This document shows positions 1-7,735 of a DNA stretch of 64,000 nt, one piece after another. The notes beneath the pieces are model-generated. The model saw only the letters and a list, made by a program, of their open reading frames with translations. It had not been told where the DNA came from and made no database searches. Every line of letters starts with the position of its first letter. Within the stretch, counting starts at the first letter, position 1. The translations under genes were made by a program, and so were the position numbers. This DNA comes from Salinisphaera shabanensis E1L3A (GTDB lineage Bacteria > Pseudomonadota > Gammaproteobacteria > Nevskiales > Salinisphaeraceae): NCBI RefSeq assembly GCF_000215955.2, contig NZ_AFNV02000004.1, forward strand, positions 1 through 64,000, given 5' to 3'.

Positions 1-40
1 TTCCTACAATCAATAACTTAGCGCAAAACGGCAACACGCC

Positions 41-1351
41 CTAGAACACGTAGCCCGGCAGCCAGGTGGCAATCTGCGGGAACATCATGATGATCGCCAA
101 CCCCACGATGCCGACCATGACGTAGGGCAGTACCGATCGGTAGATATCCTGCATCGTGATCGAGGGCGGCACCACGCCCTTGAGATAGAACAGGTTGAAG
201 CCGAACGGCGGCGTCATGTAGCCGATTTCCATATTGATCACGAACAGAATGCCGAACCAGATCGGGTCGAAGCCCAGGCTTTGCACGATCGGCATGAACA
301 CCGGCAGCGTGATCAGCATGATGCCGACCGGGTCGAGCACCATGGCCATGAGGAACAGGATCACCTGCATGGCGATGATCGTGCCCCACGGGCCACCGGG
401 GATCAGTTCCATCCAGCCTTCGATCATGGCCTGTGCATCCATGCTCTGATAGGCCGCGCTGAACGCATGGGCTGCGAACAGGATCCACATGATCATGCCG
501 GTGAGCGAAAAAGTACGTAGCGAAGCGTCGCGGATCAACGTCCAATTGAACTTACGATAGACCGCGGCCGAGATCAGCGCGCCGAGCACACCCATCGCGG
601 CCGCCTCGGTCGGCGTGGTCATGCCGAGCATGATGGAACCCAGCACCATCATCACGATCAGAATCGGCAGCAGCACGGCGCCCAGAGACCGAAACTTCTC
701 CGGCCAGCTGGCCCGCTCTTCCGGCGGCAGGGCGGGTGCAAGCTCCGGCTGGAAATAGCACCGCACGAGCACGTAGATCGCCACCAGAACAACGAGCAAC
801 AGGCCGGGAAACACACCCGCGGCGAACATCTGGCCGACCGACACGCCCGTGATCATCGAATACAGGATCATGATGATGCTGGGCGGGATGAGAATGCCCA
901 GACCGCCGCCGATATTGATGGCGCCCAACGCCATATGCTTGTCGTAGCCGCGTTCGAGCATCGACGGCAGCGCAATCGTGCCCATGGCCACCACCGCCGC
1001 GCCGCTGATGCCACACATGGCGGCGAACACGGCACAGATGAACACCGTGCCGATGGCCAGGCCGCCGCGCGTGCCGCCCCACCACAGATACATCATCCGG
1101 TAGAGCGAATTGGCCACGCCCGTGCGTTCCAGAATCATCGCCATGAACACGAACAGCGGGATGGCGACGAGGGTGAAGTTCTCCATCGTGCCCCACATCT
1201 GGGAGGCCACCATGTAGAACGAATCGATCCCCCAGGTGAAGTAGAGGAATATCACCGATACGCCACCGAGCACGAACGTCAGCGGCAGCCCCAGAACGAG
1301 GAAGAACAGCAGCGCCCCGAAGAAGGCCAGCGTGGTGAGCTCGATACTCAT
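41..1351 (-). CDS. dctM: TRAP transporter large permease (DctM family)
   Basis: This 436-residue protein is the large membrane subunit of a tripartite ATP-independent periplasmic transporter, which moves a bound solute (usually an organic acid) across the inner membrane using an ion gradient. It is hydrophobic throughout with about a dozen membrane segments, and it carries family motifs such as GISGAAVVAMGTIALP near residue 115 and GGGLGILIPPS near residue 147. The length is normal for DctM. A GGAG ribosome site precedes the ATG, which overlaps the dctQ stop in an ATGA junction, so translation is probably coupled. The substrate cannot be told from sequence. Family call is secure. Confidence 0.95.
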   Translation of the reverse strand: MSIELTTLAFFGALLFFLVLGLPLTFVLGGVSVIFLYFTWGIDSFYMVASQMWGTMENFTLVAIPLFVFMAMILERTGVANSLYRMMYLWWGGTRGGLAIGTVFICAVFAAMCGISGAAVVAMGTIALPSMLERGYDKHMALGAINIGGGLGILIPPSIIMILYSMITGVSVGQMFAAGVFPGLLLVVLVAIYVLVRCYFQPELAPALPPEERASWPEKFRSLGAVLLPILIVMMVLGSIMLGMTTPTEAAAMGVLGALISAAVYRKFNWTLIRDASLRTFSLTGMIMWILFAAHAFSAAYQSMDAQAMIEGWMELIPGGPWGTIIAMQVILFLMAMVLDPVGIMLITLPVFMPIVQSLGFDPIWFGILFVINMEIGYMTPPFGFNLFYLKGVVPPSITMQDIYRSVLPYVMVGIVGLAIIMMFPQIATWLPGYVF

Positions 1352-1902
1352 GCCGTTTCTCCGGGGTTGCTGTCACGATCCGAGGCCACGGCGGGCGGCT
1401 CGATCGCGCCCACGGCGATGGCAATATCCTCGACCAGCTTGGCGATTCCCTGAAGAAGCAACAGCAACGCCGCGACCGGGATAGCGATCTTGAACGGCCA
1501 TACCGGCGGGTTCCACGCCGAGTAGGACGTTTCCATGCTGTCGACCGATTCCCAAGCGATAGTGCCGCCGTAGTAGAGCAGCGTGATGACAAACAAGAAG
1601 AACAGCGACGACGTGAGCACGTCCAGCACGGCGCGCACGCGCGGTGCGAGCGCACTATAGAGCAGGTCGACGTTCACGTGCCCGCGGTGGGCCATGACAT
1701 AGCCACCCGACATCACCGCGTAGAAACCGAACACGAATTGGGTGAGTTCGGTGGTCCACACCCGCGGCGCGTCGATCGCGTAGCGGTAGAACACGCCGAG
1801 CAGAAGCACGGCGAACATCACGAATATGAGTAACGCCACCGCCCGGCCGATCCAGTCGTTGAGCCGGGTGATTGCGTTGATGAAACCATTGAGCAGGCGC
1901 AT
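1348..1902 (-). CDS. dctQ: TRAP transporter small permease (DctQ family)
   Basis: This 184-residue membrane protein is the small permease subunit that pairs with DctM. It shows four hydrophobic segments, at about residues 15-38, 52-75, 90-115 and 135-155, and a typical DctQ middle region (YRYAIDAPRVWTTEL, then GHVNVDLLYS). It lies 73 bp downstream of the binding-protein gene and overlaps dctM by 4 bp, which gives the usual P-Q-M order in one transcript. The C-terminal 25 residues are hydrophilic and poorly conserved in such proteins. Confidence 0.93.
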   Translation of the reverse strand: MRLLNGFINAITRLNDWIGRAVALLIFVMFAVLLLGVFYRYAIDAPRVWTTELTQFVFGFYAVMSGGYVMAHRGHVNVDLLYSALAPRVRAVLDVLTSSLFFLFVITLLYYGGTIAWESVDSMETSYSAWNPPVWPFKIAIPVAALLLLLQGIAKLVEDIAIAVGAIEPPAVASDRDSNPGETA

Positions 1903-1975
1903 AAGCGACTCCCGCAGATAAGTCCGCCCCGATGGCCACGAGGGCCAGCGGGGCGGCGGTCAGACAAAAACGCGA

Positions 1976-3025
1976 TCAGGCGTTGTCGTCGAGATAGCCC
2001 AGGTCCGTCAGCATACTCTTGAGCTTGTCGAGCGCTTCGGCGGCCTTGTCGCTACGCTCGCCCTGCTCTTCCCAGGACTTTTTCGCGACCTCGGTGAGAT
2101 GCTGCTGCACGTCGTCCGGCAGCGTGGTGATCTGCACGTCCTGCTCGGCCATCGCGTTGGCCAGCGCGATCTGCTCTTTGTAGAGGTACTCGTTGGTACG
2201 CACCCAGAACTGCTCGTCGAGCGCCTGCTTGACGGTCTTGGCATCTTCATCCGACAGCTTGTCGAGGGCCTTCTGGTTGATGATGAACACGTCCGTGCCG
2301 GCGATATTGAGCGCCGGTTTGACGTGGTACTTGGCCACTTCGTACAGGCTCATGCTGGCCGCGCCCTGTGCCGCACCCCAGTGCGCGCCATCGACGACGC
2401 CGCTGGAGAGGGCCGTGTAAAGCTCGCCGCCCGGGATATAGCTCGCCGAGGCGCCGGCTTCGGTCAAGAAGGTCTGCAGCGCGCCGGAGGAGCGGATCTT
2501 CAGGCCCTTGAAGTCGTCCATGCTGTTGATCGGACGATCGACCACCATTTCGGTCGGATAGACCTTGTCGGTGGACCAGTACACGCCCTCTTCGGCGGCC
2601 TCTTCACGCAGCATGTCCTCAAAGCCCATGTTCTGGTGGAAATAGGCCGCTTCCCAGACGTTGCGGAACGCGAACGGCAGGCCCGAGGCGATGCCGGCCA
2701 GACTCATCTGGTTCTGGGCATAGGCCGGCGAGATCGTGCCCATCTGGATGGTGCCGCGCTTGACCGCATCGAAGGTCTGCTGCGCCTTGAACAGGGCACC
2801 GGCAGGATAGAGCTTGAGTTTCACGCGACCGTCGGTGCGTTCTTCGATGACGTTCTTGATGCGCACCAGGCTGTCGTCATACGAGCTGCTCGAACTCGGC
2901 CAGTGCGATTGCACGCGCCAAGTCGTGCTGTCCTGCGCGAGCGCGCTCGTGGGGGCAATAAAGGCCGTCAGTGCGAGCGCGGTGGCGCCCGCCAACAGAC
3001 CCCGTTTTAAAGGTGTCGAAAGCAT
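1976..3025 (-). CDS. dctP: TRAP transporter periplasmic solute-binding protein (DctP family)
   Basis: This 349-residue protein captures the substrate in the periplasm and delivers it to DctQM. The N-terminus has a basic start, a hydrophobic core and an ALA cleavage site near residue 31, a normal Sec signal peptide. The mature part shows DctP-family features: WRVQSHWPSS, the GIASGLPFAFRN region and the conserved arginine in GLKIRSSGALQ. I chose the ATG at 3025 because GGAGGAGAGAT sits just upstream; an in-frame start 26 codons earlier lacks a site and would bury the signal peptide. It is first in the dctPQM operon. The ligand is unknown. Confidence 0.93.
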   Translation of the reverse strand: MLSTPLKRGLLAGATALALTAFIAPTSALAQDSTTWRVQSHWPSSSSSYDDSLVRIKNVIEERTDGRVKLKLYPAGALFKAQQTFDAVKRGTIQMGTISPAYAQNQMSLAGIASGLPFAFRNVWEAAYFHQNMGFEDMLREEAAEEGVYWSTDKVYPTEMVVDRPINSMDDFKGLKIRSSGALQTFLTEAGASASYIPGGELYTALSSGVVDGAHWGAAQGAASMSLYEVAKYHVKPALNIAGTDVFIINQKALDKLSDEDAKTVKQALDEQFWVRTNEYLYKEQIALANAMAEQDVQITTLPDDVQQHLTEVAKKSWEEQGERSDKAAEALDKLKSMLTDLGYLDDNA

Positions 3026-3538
3026 CGGATCTCTCCTCCATGAATGGTGCGTTGCAAACGGTCCACGCATTCGCGGCACGCGGTACCCGTCGCAATCCGG
3101 CAAGTCCGGATGGGCCGATCATGCCCGAATTGAAATCGCGTTTCACGCATATTTTCTCTGTGTTTTACAGCCTTTGCGCCCGGCCATACCTGACCCGCCG
3201 CGAGAATTGACCGCCGTACGTCCATCGACGAAGCGGCATCAAAAGCGCTTTTTGCCTGTCGTCACGCCTGTGTGTAAGCACTTCAGCCTTTATGCCAGCA
3301 GCGATTTTTGACACTAGCGCAATTGCGCTCGATCTGCCCGCGAAGTGCCAGCATCGGCTATAAAACCGACACACAACACTGGGTAGATCGCGGGTACCGA
3401 TGCGTTCAGCGATTTTTTATGCGCCTGTTCGCTCGCGCATACGCCGAACAAAGTAACCTGTAGCGCGCACCGTATGCGTAACACCGAATACCCCAACTTC
3501 AGGCCAGGCACGACCTCGCCGCCAGGTACGCTTCGCTC
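3026..3538. other. Divergent intergenic region between dctP and the papain-like gene
   Basis: This 513-bp stretch must hold the promoters of both flanking genes, which are transcribed away from each other. I see no convincing coding sequence in it. The one clear structure is a perfect 14-bp palindrome, AGCGCAATTGCGCT at 3316-3329, in the middle of the region. Its position and symmetry suit a dimeric regulator, but no regulator gene lies next to it, so the function is open. Confidence 0.6.
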
Positions 3539-5530
3539 ATGACTATGCCGAACGAAAACGCCGATTTTTCTACCCTGACCGACGCCTTCGAGGGCGCGAT
3601 CGCCCAGTTGAGCGAAGCGGCCGAAGACACCCGTAAAGCCATCAAGAACGAAGCGCTGGAACATGCCGCGGCGATTCTCGCTTGCGAGGGCGGCGCGCAG
3701 GCGCTCTACGAGCGGGTCGCTCTTTATGAGAAGGCCGGCATCTTCGCTAAAAGCGACTGGGGCCGCCCTGCCATCCTCCAGCCCGCACTGGCCGTGCGTT
3801 CGCTACGTGAGGGCGACGCGGTGCTAACCGCCATGGAAGCGTTGAGCGAACTGCGTTTGCTCGCGGTCGCACGCGGTGATTTTCGCCACCCCGGTATCAC
3901 CGCCGAGCGCGCGCGCAATTTCCTGACCCAGGTCATGGCGCTCAATCTCGACCTGCTCTCGGGCACGCTCAGCGAAGCCGATCGCGAACGCCCCGATCAG
4001 CTCGGCGAGGCCGTGCGAGCGCTGTATCACTATCAGCTCGAGCACATGGGCTACGAGAGCATTCTCGACAGCCTGGTCGCCGAGGTCTGGCGCATCCTCG
4101 CCCAACGTCCGATTCAGGTCGACGATGTGCGCCAGATGGTCATTCAGATCGCCACCTGTCTATACGACCCCGACATCGAGAGCACGACGGGCAACGACGA
4201 CGCCCGCCGGCTGGTCGAATCGCTGTTCGCGCCCTCGCCGGGCTGTGCCGAAGACCCGGGCGTGACTGTCTACGCCGAACGCCTGCAAGCCATGGACGAG
4301 GGCGCGTTGGAAAGCGAAGCGCTGGGTTTTGCCAGCGCGATGCACGATACCGGGCTGGCCTCGGTCTATAACGCGGTATTTCTGCGTCATCTGCGTAGCC
4401 TGCCCGACGGCGCGGGCGATACGCTGATCCCCATTGCGCTCGGCCTGAGCCCGACCGGCCAGGATGCATTGCTGTGCTATCGCCAGCTTGTGTATACGCT
4501 CATCGACGAGACCGTATTCGTGGAAACCGCCCAGGCGATCTACGGGCTTGCCATGCTGCTCGAGCGTGGCGTGCTGTTCTCCACCCCCGTCGCGGCCGGC
4601 CTGTGGCGCCAAATCGGCCTCAAGCTCTCGCCGGCCACCGAAGACAATATCCGCCTCGTCTGCGGCGACGCCCAACCGCCGCGGGTGTTCTTGCTGGCGG
4701 GCGTACTCAAACTGCTGGGCCAGCCGCTCGGCGTGGGTCAGGGCAACAATCCGACCTGCCAGTCGGTGATCGGTCTGTCCATGTGGGCCGACAACGATCC
4801 GGACTATTTGCTGCAACTGGTGACCTGGGCCGCGCGCGACGACGAGGTGCTCACCCGTTTCGAAGGCCAGCATATTTCCTCGAAAGGCCTGGAAGCCGGG
4901 CTCGCCAAGGAAGCCCCGCTGGATGTAGATCCGGTTTCGCTGGTGCTAGTGCCACACCTCGACCGGCTCTATATCGAAATGGGCCGGCTGTGCGGCGAAC
5001 GCGACAACGACCTGCATCGCTGGATCAACCCCGAGTTCTATGGCTGGTGGGTCGGCCAGGGCTTTGCCGTGGTGGCCGACCCCAAGACCGGCGAGATCAA
5101 CGACCACGCCGGTTTCGTGCGCCATTTCTATGCCTGCTATCACCCCTACTACAACGGTAACGTGCCGGTCATTCATTCCCAGCCGGCCGGCATCGCCGTG
5201 ACCGACAGCGCGGCACGCTACGTGGGCCGCCACGCGATCGCGATTCTGCGTGTTGCCCTCGATCCCGACGGCGAGATGCGCGTCTACTTCTTCAACCCCA
5301 ACAACGACAGCGGCCAGGACTGGGGTCAGGGCATCATCACCACCACGGAAAAACACGGCGAACTACCGGGCGAAGCCTCGCTACCGTTCGCAGAGTTCGC
5401 CTCGCGGCTGTTCGTATTCCATTACGATCCGCTCGAACACGGCAACGCCGATGCGGTGCCGGACGAGGAAATCGCGCGCGTGGTCGAACTGGCCTACGAA
5501 AGCTGGGGCAAGGAATTCGACACGGACTGA
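3539..5530 (+). CDS. Hypothetical protein with a C-terminal papain-like residue pattern
   Basis: I do not recognise this 663-residue protein by family. The first 380 residues look alpha-helical and repeat-like, without signal peptide or membrane segment. The last 270 residues contain an ordered set of residues like that of papain-fold cysteine peptidases. Gln401 stands six residues before Cys407 in GQGNNPTCQS, the same spacing as the oxyanion Gln and nucleophile Cys of papain. His565 lies in RHAIAILRV, and Asn586 in YFFNPNN, followed by DWGQG as in the papain Asn-Ser-Trp-Gly region. The gene stands alone between divergent and downstream neighbours. Start: ATG 3539 or the ATG two codons later; neither has a strong ribosome site. 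Peptidase function is inference; a transferase or inactive relative is possible. Confidence 0.8.
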   Translation: MTMPNENADFSTLTDAFEGAIAQLSEAAEDTRKAIKNEALEHAAAILACEGGAQALYERVALYEKAGIFAKSDWGRPAILQPALAVRSLREGDAVLTAMEALSELRLLAVARGDFRHPGITAERARNFLTQVMALNLDLLSGTLSEADRERPDQLGEAVRALYHYQLEHMGYESILDSLVAEVWRILAQRPIQVDDVRQMVIQIATCLYDPDIESTTGNDDARRLVESLFAPSPGCAEDPGVTVYAERLQAMDEGALESEALGFASAMHDTGLASVYNAVFLRHLRSLPDGAGDTLIPIALGLSPTGQDALLCYRQLVYTLIDETVFVETAQAIYGLAMLLERGVLFSTPVAAGLWRQIGLKLSPATEDNIRLVCGDAQPPRVFLLAGVLKLLGQPLGVGQGNNPTCQSVIGLSMWADNDPDYLLQLVTWAARDDEVLTRFEGQHISSKGLEAGLAKEAPLDVDPVSLVLVPHLDRLYIEMGRLCGERDNDLHRWINPEFYGWWVGQGFAVVADPKTGEINDHAGFVRHFYACYHPYYNGNVPVIHSQPAGIAVTDSAARYVGRHAIAILRVALDPDGEMRVYFFNPNNDSGQDWGQGIITTTEKHGELPGEASLPFAEFASRLFVFHYDPLEHGNADAVPDEEIARVVELAYESWGKEFDTD

Positions 5531-5583
5531 ACCCGGTTTACCCGCGCGGCAATCTTTCGCCCACTCGATAATCGAATGTCGTC

Positions 5584-6228
5584 ATGAGCCGAGCGCCACG
5601 TAAAGCACCGCAGAACAAACCGGCACCGCGTGGCCGTAAACCGGTACGCAAACCCGCGCCGCGCCCCGAAACACCGCGGCTTGTTGCGTTCAACAAGCCG
5701 TTTCGCGTGCTCACCCAGTTCACCGACGGCAACGATCGCGCCACACTCGCCGACTATATCGATGTGCCCGGCGTCTACCCGGCCGGGCGGCTCGATCGCG
5801 ACAGCGAAGGCCTGCTGCTGCTGACCAACGACGGCCAGCTGCAATCGCGCATCACCGACCCGAAGCACAAGCTGGCGAAAACATATTGGGTACAGGTCGA
5901 CGGCGATGCATCGGACGAACAGATCGAAGCGCTACGCGCCGGGCCGACCCTCAAGGACGGCCCGACCCGACCTGCCGATGTGCACGTCATCGCCGAACCG
6001 GATCTCTGGCAACGTAATCCGCCGGTACGCTACCGCAAGAACGTGCCGACCACCTGGCTTGAAATCACCATCCGCGAAGGTCGCAACCGCCAGATCCGGC
6101 GCATGACCGCCGCGGTCGATTTACCGACGCTGCGCCTGGTCCGCGTGCGTGTCGGCCCCTGGTCGCTCGATGGCCTGGGCAGTGGCGAGTCGCGAGAGCT
6201 TGCGCCGAGCCTGCCCGGCGCAAGCTAG
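5584..6228 (+). CDS. rluE: 23S rRNA pseudouridine synthase (RluE-like)
   Basis: A 214-residue pseudouridine synthase of the RsuA/RluB/E/F group, which isomerises a uridine in rRNA (position 2457 of 23S rRNA for E. coli RluE). The catalytic Asp is Asp71 in GRLDRDSEGLLLLT; other family motifs are LVAFNKPF near residue 33 and EGRNRQIRRM near residue 163. There is no S4 domain, as in RluE; instead about 30 basic, proline-rich residues precede the catalytic domain. It follows the papain-like gene by 53 bp and converges on the aldo/keto reductase. Confidence 0.9.
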   Translation: MSRAPRKAPQNKPAPRGRKPVRKPAPRPETPRLVAFNKPFRVLTQFTDGNDRATLADYIDVPGVYPAGRLDRDSEGLLLLTNDGQLQSRITDPKHKLAKTYWVQVDGDASDEQIEALRAGPTLKDGPTRPADVHVIAEPDLWQRNPPVRYRKNVPTTWLEITIREGRNRQIRRMTAAVDLPTLRLVRVRVGPWSLDGLGSGESRELAPSLPGAS

Positions 6229-6242
6229 ACCGGCCGGCGTAT

Positions 6243-7394
6243 TCAGGCCGTGCCAGCGAGCGCAGTCGGCGCGGCTTCGCTGATCAAGCCTTCGCGCTTG
6301 AGCGCCTGCCAGAAGGCCGGATCGATCGACGCACGCATGGACGCGGCATTCTCGCGCGCCTGTTGTGCATTACGCGCCCCCGGAATCGTTGCAGACACAA
6401 TCGACGGTGCCGCGGTGAACTGCAACGCGGCGGTACGCAAATCGGTACCGTGCGCCTTGGCGATCTCGCTGATTCGGGCGCGCTTTTCGCGATAGCCGTC
6501 GGGGATGCTGTCGCCGCTGTAGAGCCAGCGATCCTTGCCCGCGAGAAAGCCAGCACCCAGCGGTGCGCCGATCACGACCGAACAATCCTGCGCCTCGCAT
6601 TTCGGAAACAGCCGCTCGAGCGCGTCGTCGTGGTTCATCAGCGTATAGCGCGTGGCCTGCAGAATGACGTTGGGCTCGGCGTTGTCGAGTGCCGCAAGCG
6701 CGGGTTCGATATCGTTCACGCCCATGCCCCAGCCCTTGATCAGACCCTCGTCACGCATCTTGGTGAGCTCCGGCATGGCGCCTTCGATCGCGGTCTTGAG
6801 CTGGGCGTCGTAGTCGTCCAGATCCTTGTTGCTGGGGGCGAGATCGTGGATGAAGACCACATCGAGGCTGGGTACACCGAGCCGCTGCAGACTGTCTTCC
6901 ACCGAGCGGCGTACGCCGGCCGCGGTGTAGTCGTAGCGATAGTTGAAATTCAGATCACCGGCCCAGATGCCGTGGCTGTCCATCGACACATCGGGCGTCA
7001 GCAGCCGCCCGACCTTGGTGGACAACACATAGTTGTCACGCGCCTGGCCATCAAGAAAATGCCCCACCCGACGCTCGCTCAGGCCCAGGCCGTACCACGG
7101 CGAGGTATCGAAATAACGTACGCCCGCGTCCCAGTGCGCCTGCATCATGGCTTCGACGGTTTCGTCGGAGGTTTCGAAGAACATGTTGCCGGCCTGGGTG
7201 CCGCCGGCGCCGTATTTGTGCGGCGGACGATACCCCGCGGCCGCGCCATCGCCGGGGTTCGCAGGCATCGAGTCGGGGCTATGCTTGGGTTGCGCCGCGT
7301 TGTCGGCAGCAAAGGCACGCGGCACAAACAAGGAAGCCGCGCCGGCGACTCCGCCAAGCGCGGCGGTACGGAGAAAATTGCGACGACTGGTCAT
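6243..7394 (-). CDS. Tat-exported aldo/keto reductase
   Basis: A 383-residue aldo/keto reductase, a (beta/alpha)8 barrel NAD(P)H-dependent oxidoreductase for carbonyl compounds. The N-terminus SRRNFLRTAALGG followed by a hydrophobic stretch and an AFA cleavage site is a twin-arginine signal, so the enzyme is predicted to fold with cofactor before export to the periplasm. Barrel motifs include RYFDTSPWYGLGLSE near residue 93 (active-site Asp and Tyr) and DVVFIHDLAPSN near residue 179. It resembles the L-fucose or D-threo-aldose dehydrogenase branch. It converges on rluE with 14 bp between stops. Confidence 0.88.
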   Translation of the reverse strand: MTSRRNFLRTAALGGVAGAASLFVPRAFAADNAAQPKHSPDSMPANPGDGAAAGYRPPHKYGAGGTQAGNMFFETSDETVEAMMQAHWDAGVRYFDTSPWYGLGLSERRVGHFLDGQARDNYVLSTKVGRLLTPDVSMDSHGIWAGDLNFNYRYDYTAAGVRRSVEDSLQRLGVPSLDVVFIHDLAPSNKDLDDYDAQLKTAIEGAMPELTKMRDEGLIKGWGMGVNDIEPALAALDNAEPNVILQATRYTLMNHDDALERLFPKCEAQDCSVVIGAPLGAGFLAGKDRWLYSGDSIPDGYREKRARISEIAKAHGTDLRTAALQFTAAPSIVSATIPGARNAQQARENAASMRASIDPAFWQALKREGLISEAAPTALAGTA

Positions 7395-7488
7395 AGCGTA
7401 TCGGGTGTTGAATTACTGGCGCCAAGGTAGCAGACGCGCCAAGCCGTGCTCGATATACAGCGAATCGGCCCGTCGCGTAGCCGGCGCG

Positions 7489-7722
7489 CTATCGAACGCT
7501 GTCGCTCAAGCGCTGCAGGGATTCGAAACGTCCTGTCGCGTCGTAGCTCAGCCGATAGACCCCGTGCACCCCGTCACGCGTGACGACACGGCGCAGCGCC
7601 TGGGCCGGCAACAGCACCCGCCGGCCGTCCACGCTACGCGCATAAACATGGTCCACCGAACCCGCGTAATGGGCGCGGCACTGGGCCGCAGACAGTTCGA
7701 TGATCACGTCGATACTCGGCAT
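7489..7722 (-). CDS. DUF2835 family small protein
   Basis: A 77-residue protein matching the DUF2835 pattern: a short N-terminal strand, then VDGRRVLLPAQALRRVVTRDGVHGVYRL, then a FESLQRL end. The function of the family is unknown. The start was set at the ATG at 7722, just downstream of the GAF-GGDEF-EAL stop at 7736; a longer open frame upstream would overlap that gene and adds unrelated sequence. The 13-bp spacing suggests the two are co-transcribed. Confidence 0.78.
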   Translation of the reverse strand: MPSIDVIIELSAAQCRAHYAGSVDHVYARSVDGRRVLLPAQALRRVVTRDGVHGVYRLSYDATGRFESLQRLSDSVR

Positions 7723-7735
7723 GCTCGACGCCAGG

